NCBI RefSeq assembly: GCF_000208925.1
Contig: NW_001915157.1
Coordinates: forward strand, 1-17,739
DNA length: 17,739 nt
DNA from: Entamoeba histolytica HM-1:IMSS
Lineage: Eukaryota; Evosea; Mastigamoebida; Endamoebidae
Direction: 5' to 3'
Shown here: piece after piece, positions 1-8,410 of the stretch
How the letters are laid out: each line of letters opens with the position of its first letter
Numbering within the stretch: position 1 is the stretch's first letter
Notes under the pieces: model-generated
The model's database searches: none
Seen by the model: the letters and a program-made list of their open reading frames with translations, nothing else
What the model was told of the DNA's origin: nothing
Translations under genes and position numbers: made by a program

Positions 1-1
1 T

Positions 2-244
2 TTAATACCACCATTAGTCTCATTATTAGAAGAAGCAAAACAAACAATACCAGACTGGTTAGAAGAAAAAGCACAAGAGTATAGAAAACCATTTGGCTCA
101 AAAAGAGGTAGAAAAGGTGGGTATAATAGAAGAGGAGCTGGAAGGTTTGGAGGAAGAGATAGAAGATATGAAAGAAGAAGAGACAATGAATGGGATAATG
201 CTAGATCAGTTAGTACACCAATAAAACCTCATATGTTTGATTAA
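2..244 (+). CDS. DEAD-box ATP-dependent RNA helicase, C-terminal end (Ded1/DDX3-like), 5' end outside window
   Basis: Frame 2 is open from the window edge to TAA at 242-244, giving the last 80 residues of a larger protein. It starts with IPPLVSLLEEAKQTIPDWLE, which matches the segment that follows the helicase C domain in Ded1/DDX3/Vasa-type helicases (L-L-x-E-A-x-Q-x-x-P-x-W-L). A basic Arg/Gly-rich tail follows (GSKRGRKGG, RRGAGRFGGRDRR), typical of the RNA-binding tails of this subfamily. Members unwind RNA and act in translation initiation and mRNP remodelling. The motor motifs (DEAD, SAT, HRIGRTGR) lie upstream of the window, so activity cannot be judged. The tail ends in HMFD. The family call is secure; the exact orthologue is not. 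Confidence 0.88.
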   Translation, partial: LIPPLVSLLEEAKQTIPDWLEEKAQEYRKPFGSKRGRKGGYNRRGAGRFGGRDRRYERRRDNEWDNARSVSTPIKPHMFD

Positions 245-788
245 TGTGAATTAATTAAAAGTATTAAAAATATTCAGAAGTGTTGTTTGGAAAGAATTCT
301 TAATTCTAATAAGAAGGATACTACATTTTGAATTTCTTATTGCAACTCTATTTCCTTGTTCTACAAAGTCATTGGTTTAAATGTATTTTTATTCTGATTG
401 TTATTCTTCTTTTAAGAAGTCCTTTTTATTCTTAAATAAAACTATTTATTGACTGATTTGTTTTGTTTGTGATATATTTTACAAAAGAAATACTGAGTGG
501 TTGAAAGTTTAATTTGTAATTAAATAGTTATTTTTTGTTATGTTCTTCATAAACTAATTCAAAAATAAATTCTTTTTGAAACTTTGTATTATTTTAACCT
601 GCCTACAAGTAGCATTTGATAATAAAATATTATTTTAGAATAAATATTAACATACTTAACTTTCATTTTTAGAGATTATAATTTGATGTTCTAATTCAAA
701 AATATGAGAAAAGAGCATTGAAGATATTTAAATTAGCTTCATAGCATATAAATATAATAACAATAAAATTTTCAATCAATTAAATTAT
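245..788. other. Convergent intergenic region
   Basis: This is AT-rich sequence between the helicase 3' end (+) and the kinase 3' end (-). A TAATT-type motif (249-257), resembling the Entamoeba 3'-end signal, follows the helicase stop closely. T-rich runs around 340-420 could be pyrimidine-rich downstream elements. I see no ORF of note and no structured RNA. Confidence 0.5.
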
Positions 789-3548
789 TCACTTATTACT
801 GTAAACTGTTTCTAACATTCTTACAATTTCATCTATTGTTATTCTTTCTTTTGATTCTTGTTGCAATGACTTTTCAATAATTTCTTTTATATCTTCTTCT
901 ACTTCTTGTATTATGACTGGTCGATTGCCTGTTGTGATTGTGTCTGCTATTAGCCATGGATGTGGATATAATGTTTTAGGAAATGGATCTTGCCATGTAA
1001 TGATTTGTAACATTGTTATTGAAAATGAATATATATCTGATTGCATTTTGTAATGTTGACGATTTAATATTTCTGGTGCCATGTATTTTGGTGTTCCTAT
1101 TCCTTTTGTGAATGTCATATTTGTCATCATCATATTGATGTTTCTTGCACTTCCAAAATCCGTTAATTTACAATTAACTTCAATGTTATCATCAAGTGAT
1201 ACAACAAGAAAATTATCTGGTTTAATATCTCGATGTAACATTCCATTTGAATGAAGATATGAAATTCCTTTTGCTCCATCTATCAGAAATTTGATTCGTA
1301 TTTTCTTTGATATTTCTGTGATGTTTCTTTTATTCATTATATTTTGTATTGATCCATATTCTGCATATTCCGTTACCATACATATTTTATTAGGAATAAA
1401 TACTGCTCCATAAAATTGAATAATATATTCATCTCGAAATTTATCTAACATTGCTACTTCTTTCTCAAATTCTTTCTTTTTATCTTCATTTTCTTCAATT
1501 TGTTTCATTTTCTTAATTGCTACTTTATTTCCTCTAAATTCTCCAACATAAACAATTCCAAATGTTCCTTCTCCTATTTTCTTTTCTTCTTTTATTTCAT
1601 CTGGATCAAGTCGTGTTGATATTTCTGTTCCTCCTTCAATAGAAATAATTTTGATTGTTTCTTCTTGTGCTTTATTAAGTGTTTTACTAATTATCATTAT
1701 TTTATCTTTGATTTTAGTTGTACATTTGATTGTAATGAATAATTCAAATTCACATGCATATCCTCCTTCAATTGTAATGACATTTGGGTTTGTTCTAATT
1801 GAATATTTCTCATTTTCTTCTTTACTACTTATTTGTATCTTCATCTTCTCTTTCTTTGAATTTCCAATACAAATCAATTCTCGTATTTCTTCATTCACTT
1901 TAATTTCTTCTCCTTCTTGAAGTTCAATCTCATTCTTATTTGATAATATCCCATCTCCAAGTGATATGAATCTAATATTTGATTGTGTTATTTTGAATAT
2001 TGTTGTTGTTTTCTCTCGTTCTTTCTTTTCTTTTCTCTTCATTATGTAATTAGTAATTATTATTATCATTACAATTGTTATAATAATGATAATAATTATA
2101 ATAATGATGATTATCATTATCATCCACCATACTACTTCTTTATTACATTCATTTCCTTCTTCATTCGTTCCATACCAAAATGAACATTTCCAACATTTAT
2201 TATTCTTGACTTCTTTACATTTATTAATATCTAAATAGTAAATACACTCTTTATTTTTTAATACATATTCATCTTCACAACTATTACATTCATTCTTTAT
2301 TGAACATCTTGTACAATTCTCTTTACATTTCGAACATTCTTTATTTATTAAATAATATCCTTCTGAACATTCTCTACATCCATATTCTTTATCTATTTCT
2401 CCTTTACATCCTTTAACTTCGTCTATTGATTTACATTCTCCTATCCAACTCATGAAATATTCATCTGCACATGTTATACATTTATCTTTTTGATTGCATG
2501 TTTCACACATTCTTTCACATATTTCACATCCTTTTCCATTTCTATAATATCCTTTATTACATATTCCACATCCACTTCCATCTGCTAATAATTGTAAACA
2601 TGTTCCATTTAATTCTTTATTTGATTGACATGTTCTATTACTACTTAAATATTTATCACTAGAACAACTCATACAATATATAGCTGAACCAAAACATGTT
2701 TTACAATTATCATCACATTTTGAACATTTCATATTTGTTGTTAAATAATATCCATCTGAACATCGTTTACATCCATATGTATTTTGTTCTTCACATTTTT
2801 CTATTGTTATATTAATACATTCTCCTTTTGAATTAAGTGAATATGTTGTTAAACATTCAACACATTTTCCATTAACATATGATTCATTTGAACAATTTGA
2901 AATATTGTAATTACATTTTCCATTTTGATCTTTTATCTTTCCTTCTTCACGTGTTTCATTTATACATGTATTATTATCTAATCGTTGTTCATTTTTACAT
3001 TTTAATTCAATATCATCTGAATTACATATTGCTGATTTTGTACATTCTATACATTGATTATCCTTGATGTATTTTCCATTTTCACAATATATTTCTTCAT
3101 TCTTTCCATTTTTATTTTCTTTACTTTCACATATTCCATTATTTAATGTATATTCATTTGAACATGAAGCACATTCATTTCCTTCATAATAACATTCTTC
3201 TTCATCTTTAACACATGTATTATTTTCTATTTTATATCCATTTGAACATTTTAAACAATAATTCCTTTCTGACTTTTTACAATTATTCATGTCTTGACAT
3301 TCTCCATTTTCATTAACATATCTTTCTTTACATTGATAACAATATGTTTCAGTTCCAATTGTACAATTTTTTTGCGATATTTGACATTCATATGTTGAAT
3401 TAAGATAATATCCATATTCACATTCAACACAATGACTTTGATTATTTATTTTAGTACAGTGTGAATTTTTTTGACATTTATTGTTTGAATTAAGATAATA
3501 TCCACTTTTACATTGAATACATTCAATTACATTTTCTTTGTAAATCAT
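789..3548 (-). CDS. Transmembrane receptor-like protein kinase (Entamoeba TMK family), Cys-rich ectodomain, poly-Ile TM helix, complete kinase domain
   Basis: 919 codons from ATG at 3546-3548 to TAA at 789-791. Residues about 1-470 are furin/EGF-like repeats with many CXXC and C-x-x-G-Y-Y-L units. Residues about 472-503 form one very hydrophobic membrane helix with a long run of isoleucines, followed by a basic stop-transfer stretch (KRKEKKEREK). Residues about 515-645 are a beta-rich juxtamembrane domain ending in STRLDPDEI. The kinase domain (about 657-915) has GEGTFG, the VAIKK lysine, HRDIKPDN, DFG, GTPKYMAPE and a C-terminal RITIDE motif, so all main catalytic residues are present. Entamoeba TMKs are surface kinases thought to sense the environment. 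The ATG used here has no signal peptide. The frame continues upstream past a TGA into another 165 codons (3594-4091), so this ATG is probably internal and the locus may be a pseudogene. I cannot assign a TMK subfamily. Confidence 0.85.
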   Translation of the reverse strand: MIYKENVIECIQCKSGYYLNSNNKCQKNSHCTKINNQSHCVECEYGYYLNSTYECQISQKNCTIGTETYCYQCKERYVNENGECQDMNNCKKSERNYCLKCSNGYKIENNTCVKDEEECYYEGNECASCSNEYTLNNGICESKENKNGKNEEIYCENGKYIKDNQCIECTKSAICNSDDIELKCKNEQRLDNNTCINETREEGKIKDQNGKCNYNISNCSNESYVNGKCVECLTTYSLNSKGECINITIEKCEEQNTYGCKRCSDGYYLTTNMKCSKCDDNCKTCFGSAIYCMSCSSDKYLSSNRTCQSNKELNGTCLQLLADGSGCGICNKGYYRNGKGCEICERMCETCNQKDKCITCADEYFMSWIGECKSIDEVKGCKGEIDKEYGCRECSEGYYLINKECSKCKENCTRCSIKNECNSCEDEYVLKNKECIYYLDINKCKEVKNNKCWKCSFWYGTNEEGNECNKEVVWWMIMIIIIIIIIIIIITIVMIIIITNYIMKRKEKKEREKTTTIFKITQSNIRFISLGDGILSNKNEIELQEGEEIKVNEEIRELICIGNSKKEKMKIQISSKEENEKYSIRTNPNVITIEGGYACEFELFITIKCTTKIKDKIMIISKTLNKAQEETIKIISIEGGTEISTRLDPDEIKEEKKIGEGTFGIVYVGEFRGNKVAIKKMKQIEENEDKKKEFEKEVAMLDKFRDEYIIQFYGAVFIPNKICMVTEYAEYGSIQNIMNKRNITEISKKIRIKFLIDGAKGISYLHSNGMLHRDIKPDNFLVVSLDDNIEVNCKLTDFGSARNINMMMTNMTFTKGIGTPKYMAPEILNRQHYKMQSDIYSFSITMLQIITWQDPFPKTLYPHPWLIADTITTGNRPVIIQEVEEDIKEIIEKSLQQESKERITIDEIVRMLETVYSNK
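2036..2135 (-). repeat. ATN-codon microsatellite encoding the poly-isoleucine membrane helix
   Basis: The minus strand reads as a near-uninterrupted series of ATT, ATA and ATC codons with a few ATG, ACA and GTA. It encodes a run of about 14 consecutive isoleucines inside the TMK membrane span. Mixed third positions show it is not a pure trinucleotide repeat. Hydrophobicity appears to be kept while the third base varies. Confidence 0.7.
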
Positions 3549-3593
3549 ACTATCACAGTGATAATCATTCTTACCATTACTAAATGTAATTCC

Positions 3594-4091
3594 TCACATA
3601 CCAATAAACATTATTTGACTTTTCATTGATGATGTTGTTTCTGAAAACTTTATTTTGTCTAAAATTGATAATGGCTTTGATGAAGAAATTATTACTGTTG
3701 AAATTGACTTGTCACTATCTTCTACTTCTTTAATTAATGTTACTGTACCTTCATTTGATTTTCCAATTGTTAAAGTAAATTCAATTCTTTGATATGGTTC
3801 TTTCTTTCTATAAATGTTGAGAGTTGTTTGATTTGTAGATTCATATTTTAACCATTGATTAGGATATGTATAAACTGTATGAATCTTTGATGAGTTATAG
3901 TTATTGATGATAACATAATTATTAGTTGATAATGAGATCAAATAATTATCATTAGGTAAAGATAATAAAGATACATATACGGTAATAACAAATGAATTAA
4001 AGTCATCTTCATCGTCTTTTGTAAATGTACGTGTACATTCTGATGTTATGTTATGAATTATAATATTATTAACACTAAAATAACGAATCAT
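3594..4091 (-). pseudogene. N-terminal ectodomain part of the same TMK gene, cut off by an in-frame TGA
   Basis: 165 codons from ATG at 4089-4091 to TGA at 3594-3596. Reading on past the TGA gives GITFSNGKNDYHCDS and then the start of the 919-aa kinase ORF in the same frame, so the two pieces were almost certainly one reading frame. The segment is rich in Val, Ile, Thr, Ser and Asn in alternating beta-strand patterns with several N-x-S/T sites (NIT, NQT), as expected for an extracellular beta-sandwich. It has no signal peptide: a TAA lies directly before the ATG (4092-4094), and I found no upstream ATG for several hundred bases on this strand. The gene therefore looks truncated at its 5' end as well as stop-interrupted. 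A sequencing error at 3594-3596 would remove the stop but would not restore a signal sequence. Confidence 0.7.
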
Positions 4092-4885
4092 TTAACTCTT
4101 ATTATGTTAAAATAGTTATTTTGATGGTTTTGTGTTTATTATTTATTTTATGTATTTGTTGCGTTTGTTTGATATTAAAGAGAAAAATAAAGATAGTTAT
4201 TGGTATAAAAAATAAAATGAAGAAAATATTATTCAACGTTATAAAAATATGAAAGAAATGTGTTTATAGAAACTGTTTTGGTTAATAAAACTTTCTTTTT
4301 TCTTTAACTAGTCGATTTAAAATAACTGATATTCTCTGTTTTGATATAAAAATGCTCTTTTTATTTTTTTTAGAAGAAGTTAAAATATTAAAAGTACTTT
4401 TAGTTAATATTTAAACAATTGTATATTGCTTTGTTCACTAAATGAATTAATTTTTAAGATGGATAAAGTATTATTTTATTTGTTTTTGTGTGTTATTATA
4501 AAAAATCAATGCTTTTTAAAAGTATATTTTTTGAATATCTTAGTATCTTTATGTTCAAACCATTCCTAACAAGAAGGTAAATTCCTTGAACCAATAAGAG
4601 AATTTAATGAATCATTAATTAATATTATTTTTGTTATTTTGTTTAAATAAAATACAAACTATAAGAATTTGGTATATTGAATTAATTTCATTTTAATATT
4701 TTTATTCGTTTTGAAGAAGAAAAACAAATGTCATAACAAGTATTAAAAGAGAAAGATTTTGTAACAAAGATTAGACTTAAAACTTTTATATTGAAATAAG
4801 TTAAAATAAATGAAATAAACACAAAGAAAAAAAAACCAGTAGATATATATTAGAAAATAGAATAAAAAAAGGGAATTAATACAAT
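4092..4885. other. AT-rich spacer upstream of the TMK gene and downstream of the alpha-kinase-like gene
   Basis: About 790 bp without a credible ORF on either strand. The minus strand just after the 4886-6175 gene runs TAAATTG and then a T-rich pyrimidine tract (about 4862-4872), which fits an Entamoeba polyadenylation region. A TGAAC element and a TTTAAATATT box on the minus strand (about 4405-4440) resemble core promoter motifs. No start codon follows them closely, so a TMK start was not found here. Confidence 0.45.
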
Positions 4886-6175
4886 TTAGTTTTCTAGTTC
4901 AGCAATAGGAATTTTTTTCTGTTTAAATATTCCAAAGACTTTACAATATATATTACATTTATGAGGTTGTGAGTTTGTCGAATGTCTTCTTTTCCAATAA
5001 TAAAATTTTGATGTAGAATTACAATGAATAACAACCGAAGAGATAATAAATATATTTTCATGGTTAGTTCCATAAATTTCATCAATGAATATAGTTTCCT
5101 CACTTTGAATGAATACAAAATGTATAAATGCTTGAATAATATCATGTGAAATAATAGATTTAGAATTTAAACCCTGAGTTAATAATATATATCTTGAAAA
5201 AGGATTATTTATATTTGGAGTAAAACAATACATTTTTTCAAACTGAATTTGTTTATTTTTTAATCCACAACATTCACAACGAGTATTAAATTCATCTACA
5301 AATATTTTAATAATTTTTTGTCCTTCAAAACAATCAATAATTTCATTTTCATTTCCTTCAGCAATTTTATTTACTTCTATTTTAGTAGTTGATGTGTCAA
5401 TAACTATTTTTCCTTTTTGATATTCAATAACCATTTCATTATTATCTTTTTTTACTGGAAATAATAGTGCATTCCAATGAACAAATTCTAATTCAATTGA
5501 ATATCCTTTTATTTTTTGTTCAAATTGAAAAGGAATAAAACAATGTTCATTAATATAATATTTAAATAATTCTATAGGTACTTTTGTTTTAATATACGGA
5601 TTGAGAATATTGTTATCACTTTGAAGAAAACAAATTGTTATAGATCTTTTCTTTACTATTTCAAGCTCTTTTGAAATTTGTAATTCATTTGGGAGAAAAA
5701 GAGAGTCAATGAAAACAATTCTATTACCATAATTCATTTTTTCTTTTTTTAATATATTTAAAACGTCAATAAGTGGTATTATAGATGAACTATTATCATC
5801 ATCTTCTTTAAAAAATGGAAGAATGTCAGGTTTTTCAAATTTACTAAAATTAAGAGAATGTATTATTTTAATCGTTTTGGAAATTAAAAATATTTTAAGT
5901 GATGAACAATATGGAATTGAAGATAAAAAGTAATGAAATAATTCGTACATTTGATAAAATTCCTGAATTTCTTTTTTTCTTCCTTTTGATATATCACAAA
6001 TCATAAAAATATTCATTGAATTTAAAGAAGATAATATTCCACTATGAACTAAATGTAATATACAAAATGGATTTATTGCCATTTTTTCTGCTTTACGTTG
6101 AGCCATTTGATTAGATATTCTTTTTTTTCCATTGTCAAGAGAGAGATGAATTAAATTAAACATAAATTCATTCAT
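4886..6175 (-). CDS. VWA / alpha-kinase-like protein, probable pseudokinase
   Basis: 429 codons, ATG at 6173-6175, stop TAA at 4886-4888. Residues about 54-190 have alternating hydrophobic strands and helices with IFMICDISKG (56-65), IVFIDS and ITICFLQSD. This fits a von Willebrand A fold with a degraded metal site (D-x-S-x-G instead of D-x-S-x-S). Residues about 225-420 follow the alpha-kinase (MHCK/TRPM7/VwkA) order: QKIIKIFVDEFN (286-297), IQFEKMYCF, SRYILLTQG, AFIHF (349-353), TIFIDEIYG (361-369) and HKCNIYC (405-411). The four zinc ligands of alpha-kinases are present: H352, H405, C407 and C411. D365 matches the Asp of the DLQG motif. Positions that normally carry the EP glutamate (here TP, 319-320), the TDP aspartate and the GxxNxG loop are not conserved, so catalysis is doubtful. 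VWA plus alpha-kinase is the Dictyostelium VwkA architecture. The fold assignment comes from motif reading by eye. The gene shares a 92-bp divergent promoter region with the transporter. Confidence 0.65.
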   Translation of the reverse strand: MNEFMFNLIHLSLDNGKKRISNQMAQRKAEKMAINPFCILHLVHSGILSSLNSMNIFMICDISKGRKKEIQEFYQMYELFHYFLSSIPYCSSLKIFLISKTIKIIHSLNFSKFEKPDILPFFKEDDDNSSSIIPLIDVLNILKKEKMNYGNRIVFIDSLFLPNELQISKELEIVKKRSITICFLQSDNNILNPYIKTKVPIELFKYYINEHCFIPFQFEQKIKGYSIELEFVHWNALLFPVKKDNNEMVIEYQKGKIVIDTSTTKIEVNKIAEGNENEIIDCFEGQKIIKIFVDEFNTRCECCGLKNKQIQFEKMYCFTPNINNPFSRYILLTQGLNSKSIISHDIIQAFIHFVFIQSEETIFIDEIYGTNHENIFIISSVVIHCNSTSKFYYWKRRHSTNSQPHKCNIYCKVFGIFKQKKIPIAELEN

Positions 6176-6267
6176 CTCGTAAGTTTTAATTTAATATTTA
6201 GTTCAATTTTCGAAGTTTATAAAAACTTGAAATAAACTAAAAAATAATTTAAGAAAATTTGTTTTAA
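6176..6267. promoter_or_regulatory. Compact divergent (bidirectional) promoter region
   Basis: Only 92 bp separate the start codons of the alpha-kinase-like gene (-) and the transporter gene (+), so both promoters must fit here or run into coding sequence. A near-palindromic TATA-like box, AAGTTTATAAAAACTT, lies at 6213-6228. On the minus strand AATTGAACT (6200-6208) resembles the Entamoeba GAAC element. On the plus strand AATAAACT (about 6231-6238) is a weaker relative. The presence of motifs is seen; their function is inferred. Confidence 0.45.
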
Positions 6268-7796
6268 ATGAAGAAAAAATATTCTACATCTTCTTATTTG
6301 AAAAATTCATTAAGATTTATAGGATTAAATAGTGTTCAAGCTGGTGTTCAATTTTGTTGTTTGTTATAAACATTTAAATAACTTTAATGAGAAGAAATTA
6401 ATGAATTTTAGATTCTACAATTACCAGTGTAGCAATTCCATATTTTGGAGTAATTAATAACAAAGAAGAAGAAAATGGAGTTTATGGGATTGCTCAAATT
6501 ACAATTGGAATTTGTGGATCAATTGTTGGAATGATTATAACATTATGTGTATGTGGATGGAGTGATAGATGTACTTTCAAATATGGAAGACGTAGAATAT
6601 TTATTGGTATTGGGGTGTTATTTGAATGTATTTCAATAATATTCTTAATTACTAGTGAATTTACTTGTAAATATTGCCATATTGGTTATTCACCTTCTTC
6701 TACAAATGGAATTGATTGGTCATCAAATATACTTGCATTTATTGGATTATCTTTTATGTATCTTGGAGCTAATTTTATGAGTGAACCTTCTCATGCATTA
6801 ATACCTGATTTCTTTAATTATAAAAATCAACAAATTGCTTATTTTTATAGTGCAGCTTTAGGTGCAATTTCAGGATTTGTTTGTAATGTAATTGGAGGAA
6901 TAATATTACTTACAAGATGTGGTTATTATTATTCAATAATCTTTAGTATATCATTTATTGTATTATTAATAAGTTTTATTCCAACATTAATTGTTGCTGA
7001 TGAAGAAAAATTTATTCCACCTGATGAAGACTTTTCTTTTAAACGGTTTATTCTTGCACCTTTTATTAATACTTATCATGGAATTAAAGAAATAACAATT
7101 GAATTAATAATAATTTATATTCTTTTAATGTTATCATGGATTGCCTATTATCCTGCTTCATTTAATATGACAATTTATTATGCAAAAGATATTTTTCATA
7201 TAAATAATCAAACAAATCCTAAATTCTCTACTGCAATTTCAATAGGAATGTTTAGTACTGCTTCATTTTGGTTTATTCAAGTTATTTCTCCTTTTGTATT
7301 ACCATTATTTGAAAAATGTTATGGAAAAGTTCGTTTATATTTTATTTCTAATATTTTTGCTGTTTTTTCTTATGCAATTCTTTCTATTGCACCTTCTATT
7401 ATTAGTAAGAATGTCGCTTTTAATCCTTCTGTTACTGATATTTTAATTATTTCTTCTTGTTTTATTGCTCATCAAATTACTGCTTTTCAGTTTGTTGAAA
7501 TGAATTCTTTACCTTTTTCATATATGAAAAAATTAGTTTCATCACATTCTTATGCAACTCATCTTGGTTTAATTAATGTTTTTATTACTTTTGGACAAAT
7601 TATATCTTTATTACTTGCAGCTGGGTTATTACAAATAGACGTTTGGACAATTATGGCATTTAGTTCTGTTTGTTTTTTATTTGTTTCATTACTTTCCACA
7701 CTTTTATTCTTTGTCGATAAGAAAGTAGACAGTCTTCTTCATCAAGTGATGAAATTTGAAAATGAAACAACAACACCTAATTTTATTTTTGAATAA
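6268..7796 (+). CDS. SLC45/SUT-like (GPH superfamily) sugar-proton symporter, two exons: join(6268..6358,6412..7796)
   Basis: The spliced CDS is 1476 nt, 491 aa plus TAA. Exon 1 (91 nt) starts at ATG 6268-6270 and encodes MKKKYSTSSYLKN and the start of helix 1. Removing the 53-bp intron rejoins the frame exactly, giving GLNSVQAGVQFCYSTITSV. That matches the first helix of plant sucrose transporters and animal SLC45 proteins (A-G-x-Q-F). Residues about 80-92 are WSDRCTFKYGRRR, the conserved S-D-R-C-x-x-x-x-G-R-R-R loop between helices 2 and 3 of this family. About 12 hydrophobic segments follow, with a central charged loop (DEEKFIPPDEDF), and the usual length is close to 500 aa. Family members move sucrose or other sugars with H+ across membranes; the substrate here is unknown. 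TAATT overlaps the stop, a likely 3'-end signal. Confidence 0.85.
6359..6411 (+). other. Spliceosomal intron, 53 bp, GTTTGT...TAG
   Basis: The donor GTTTGT (6359-6364) and acceptor TTTTAG (6406-6411) match the Entamoeba intron consensus and typical short length. The intron contains in-frame stops (TTA TAA just after the donor). Splicing after one base of codon 31 joins two open frames into a conserved transporter helix. Without this intron the downstream ORF would begin only at an internal methionine (codon 71, position 6531) and would lose helix 1 and part of helix 2. Confidence 0.85.
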
Positions 7797-8249
7797 TTAT
7801 TATTAGTGTTTTTTATTCAACAAATTTTATTTTATGTTGTAATTCATATTTTTGTTATGTTTTTCAATTATTTGTTTATTTTCTTGTTTCGGTATTTAAT
7901 ATAATAAGAAATGGGTTCTTTGTTAGTTTAAACAATATAAATCATATAGACATAGAAATAAAGTAAGTAATATAAACTTATAACAAGATTAGCTTCACAG
8001 TTTCTAAACTATAAACTTTGATAGTTCATAGTCATTTCAAAGATTTATTGAATAAAAATTAATAAGACTATTGTTTCTTGTAATTTTAATAAATGCAAAT
8101 GTTGTAAGTTTGTTTAAATAAAACAATGGTCAAACAACAAGATATATCAATTTCATACTTTCATTGTAATAAATATTATCTATTTATAATTATAACATAA
8201 CCTACAATAAAATTAAATATTTGATTATTCCATTTTCATATAATTTTAT
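7797..8249. other. AT-rich spacer between transporter gene and LINE
   Basis: About 450 bp of AT-rich sequence with no convincing ORF. It contains the transporter 3' flank with T-rich tracts and ends next to ATTTTCAT (8232-8239), which recurs just past the LINE 3' end (12481-12488) and may be part of a target-site duplication. Confidence 0.4.
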
Positions 8250-8410
8250 TACATATAGTAATAACGAAAAAAACATAAGAAAAACATAAGGAAAACACGA
8301 GAAGAAATAAAAATAATAGAGAAGAAGAAAATGATAAAGAAGAAATACTTGCACTTCAAAGTCGAATTATTGAATTAGAAGAAAAAGTTAAAGAATATCA
8401 AGCAAAAAGA

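Noticed and set aside
789..3548. Plus-strand ORFs at 1651-1920, 1983-2183, 2471-2662 and 2879-3067
   Set aside because: All lie antisense within the TMK gene and have Phe/Tyr/His/Ile-rich compositions that are the complement of its codons.
3594..3596. Stop-codon readthrough or selenocysteine at the TMK TGA
   Set aside because: I see no supporting context or downstream hairpin, and the missing signal peptide points to decay.
4654..4710. Possible upstream TMK exon on the minus strand (short ATG ORF ending at a GTTTGT donor, 4654-4659)
   Set aside because: It would need an intron of over 500 bp, far longer than normal here, and the exon encodes about 10 residues with no signal-peptide character.
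4894..5145. 83-aa minus-strand ORF in another frame
   Set aside because: It overlaps the alpha-kinase-like C-terminus, which carries the conserved zinc-ligand motifs in its own frame.
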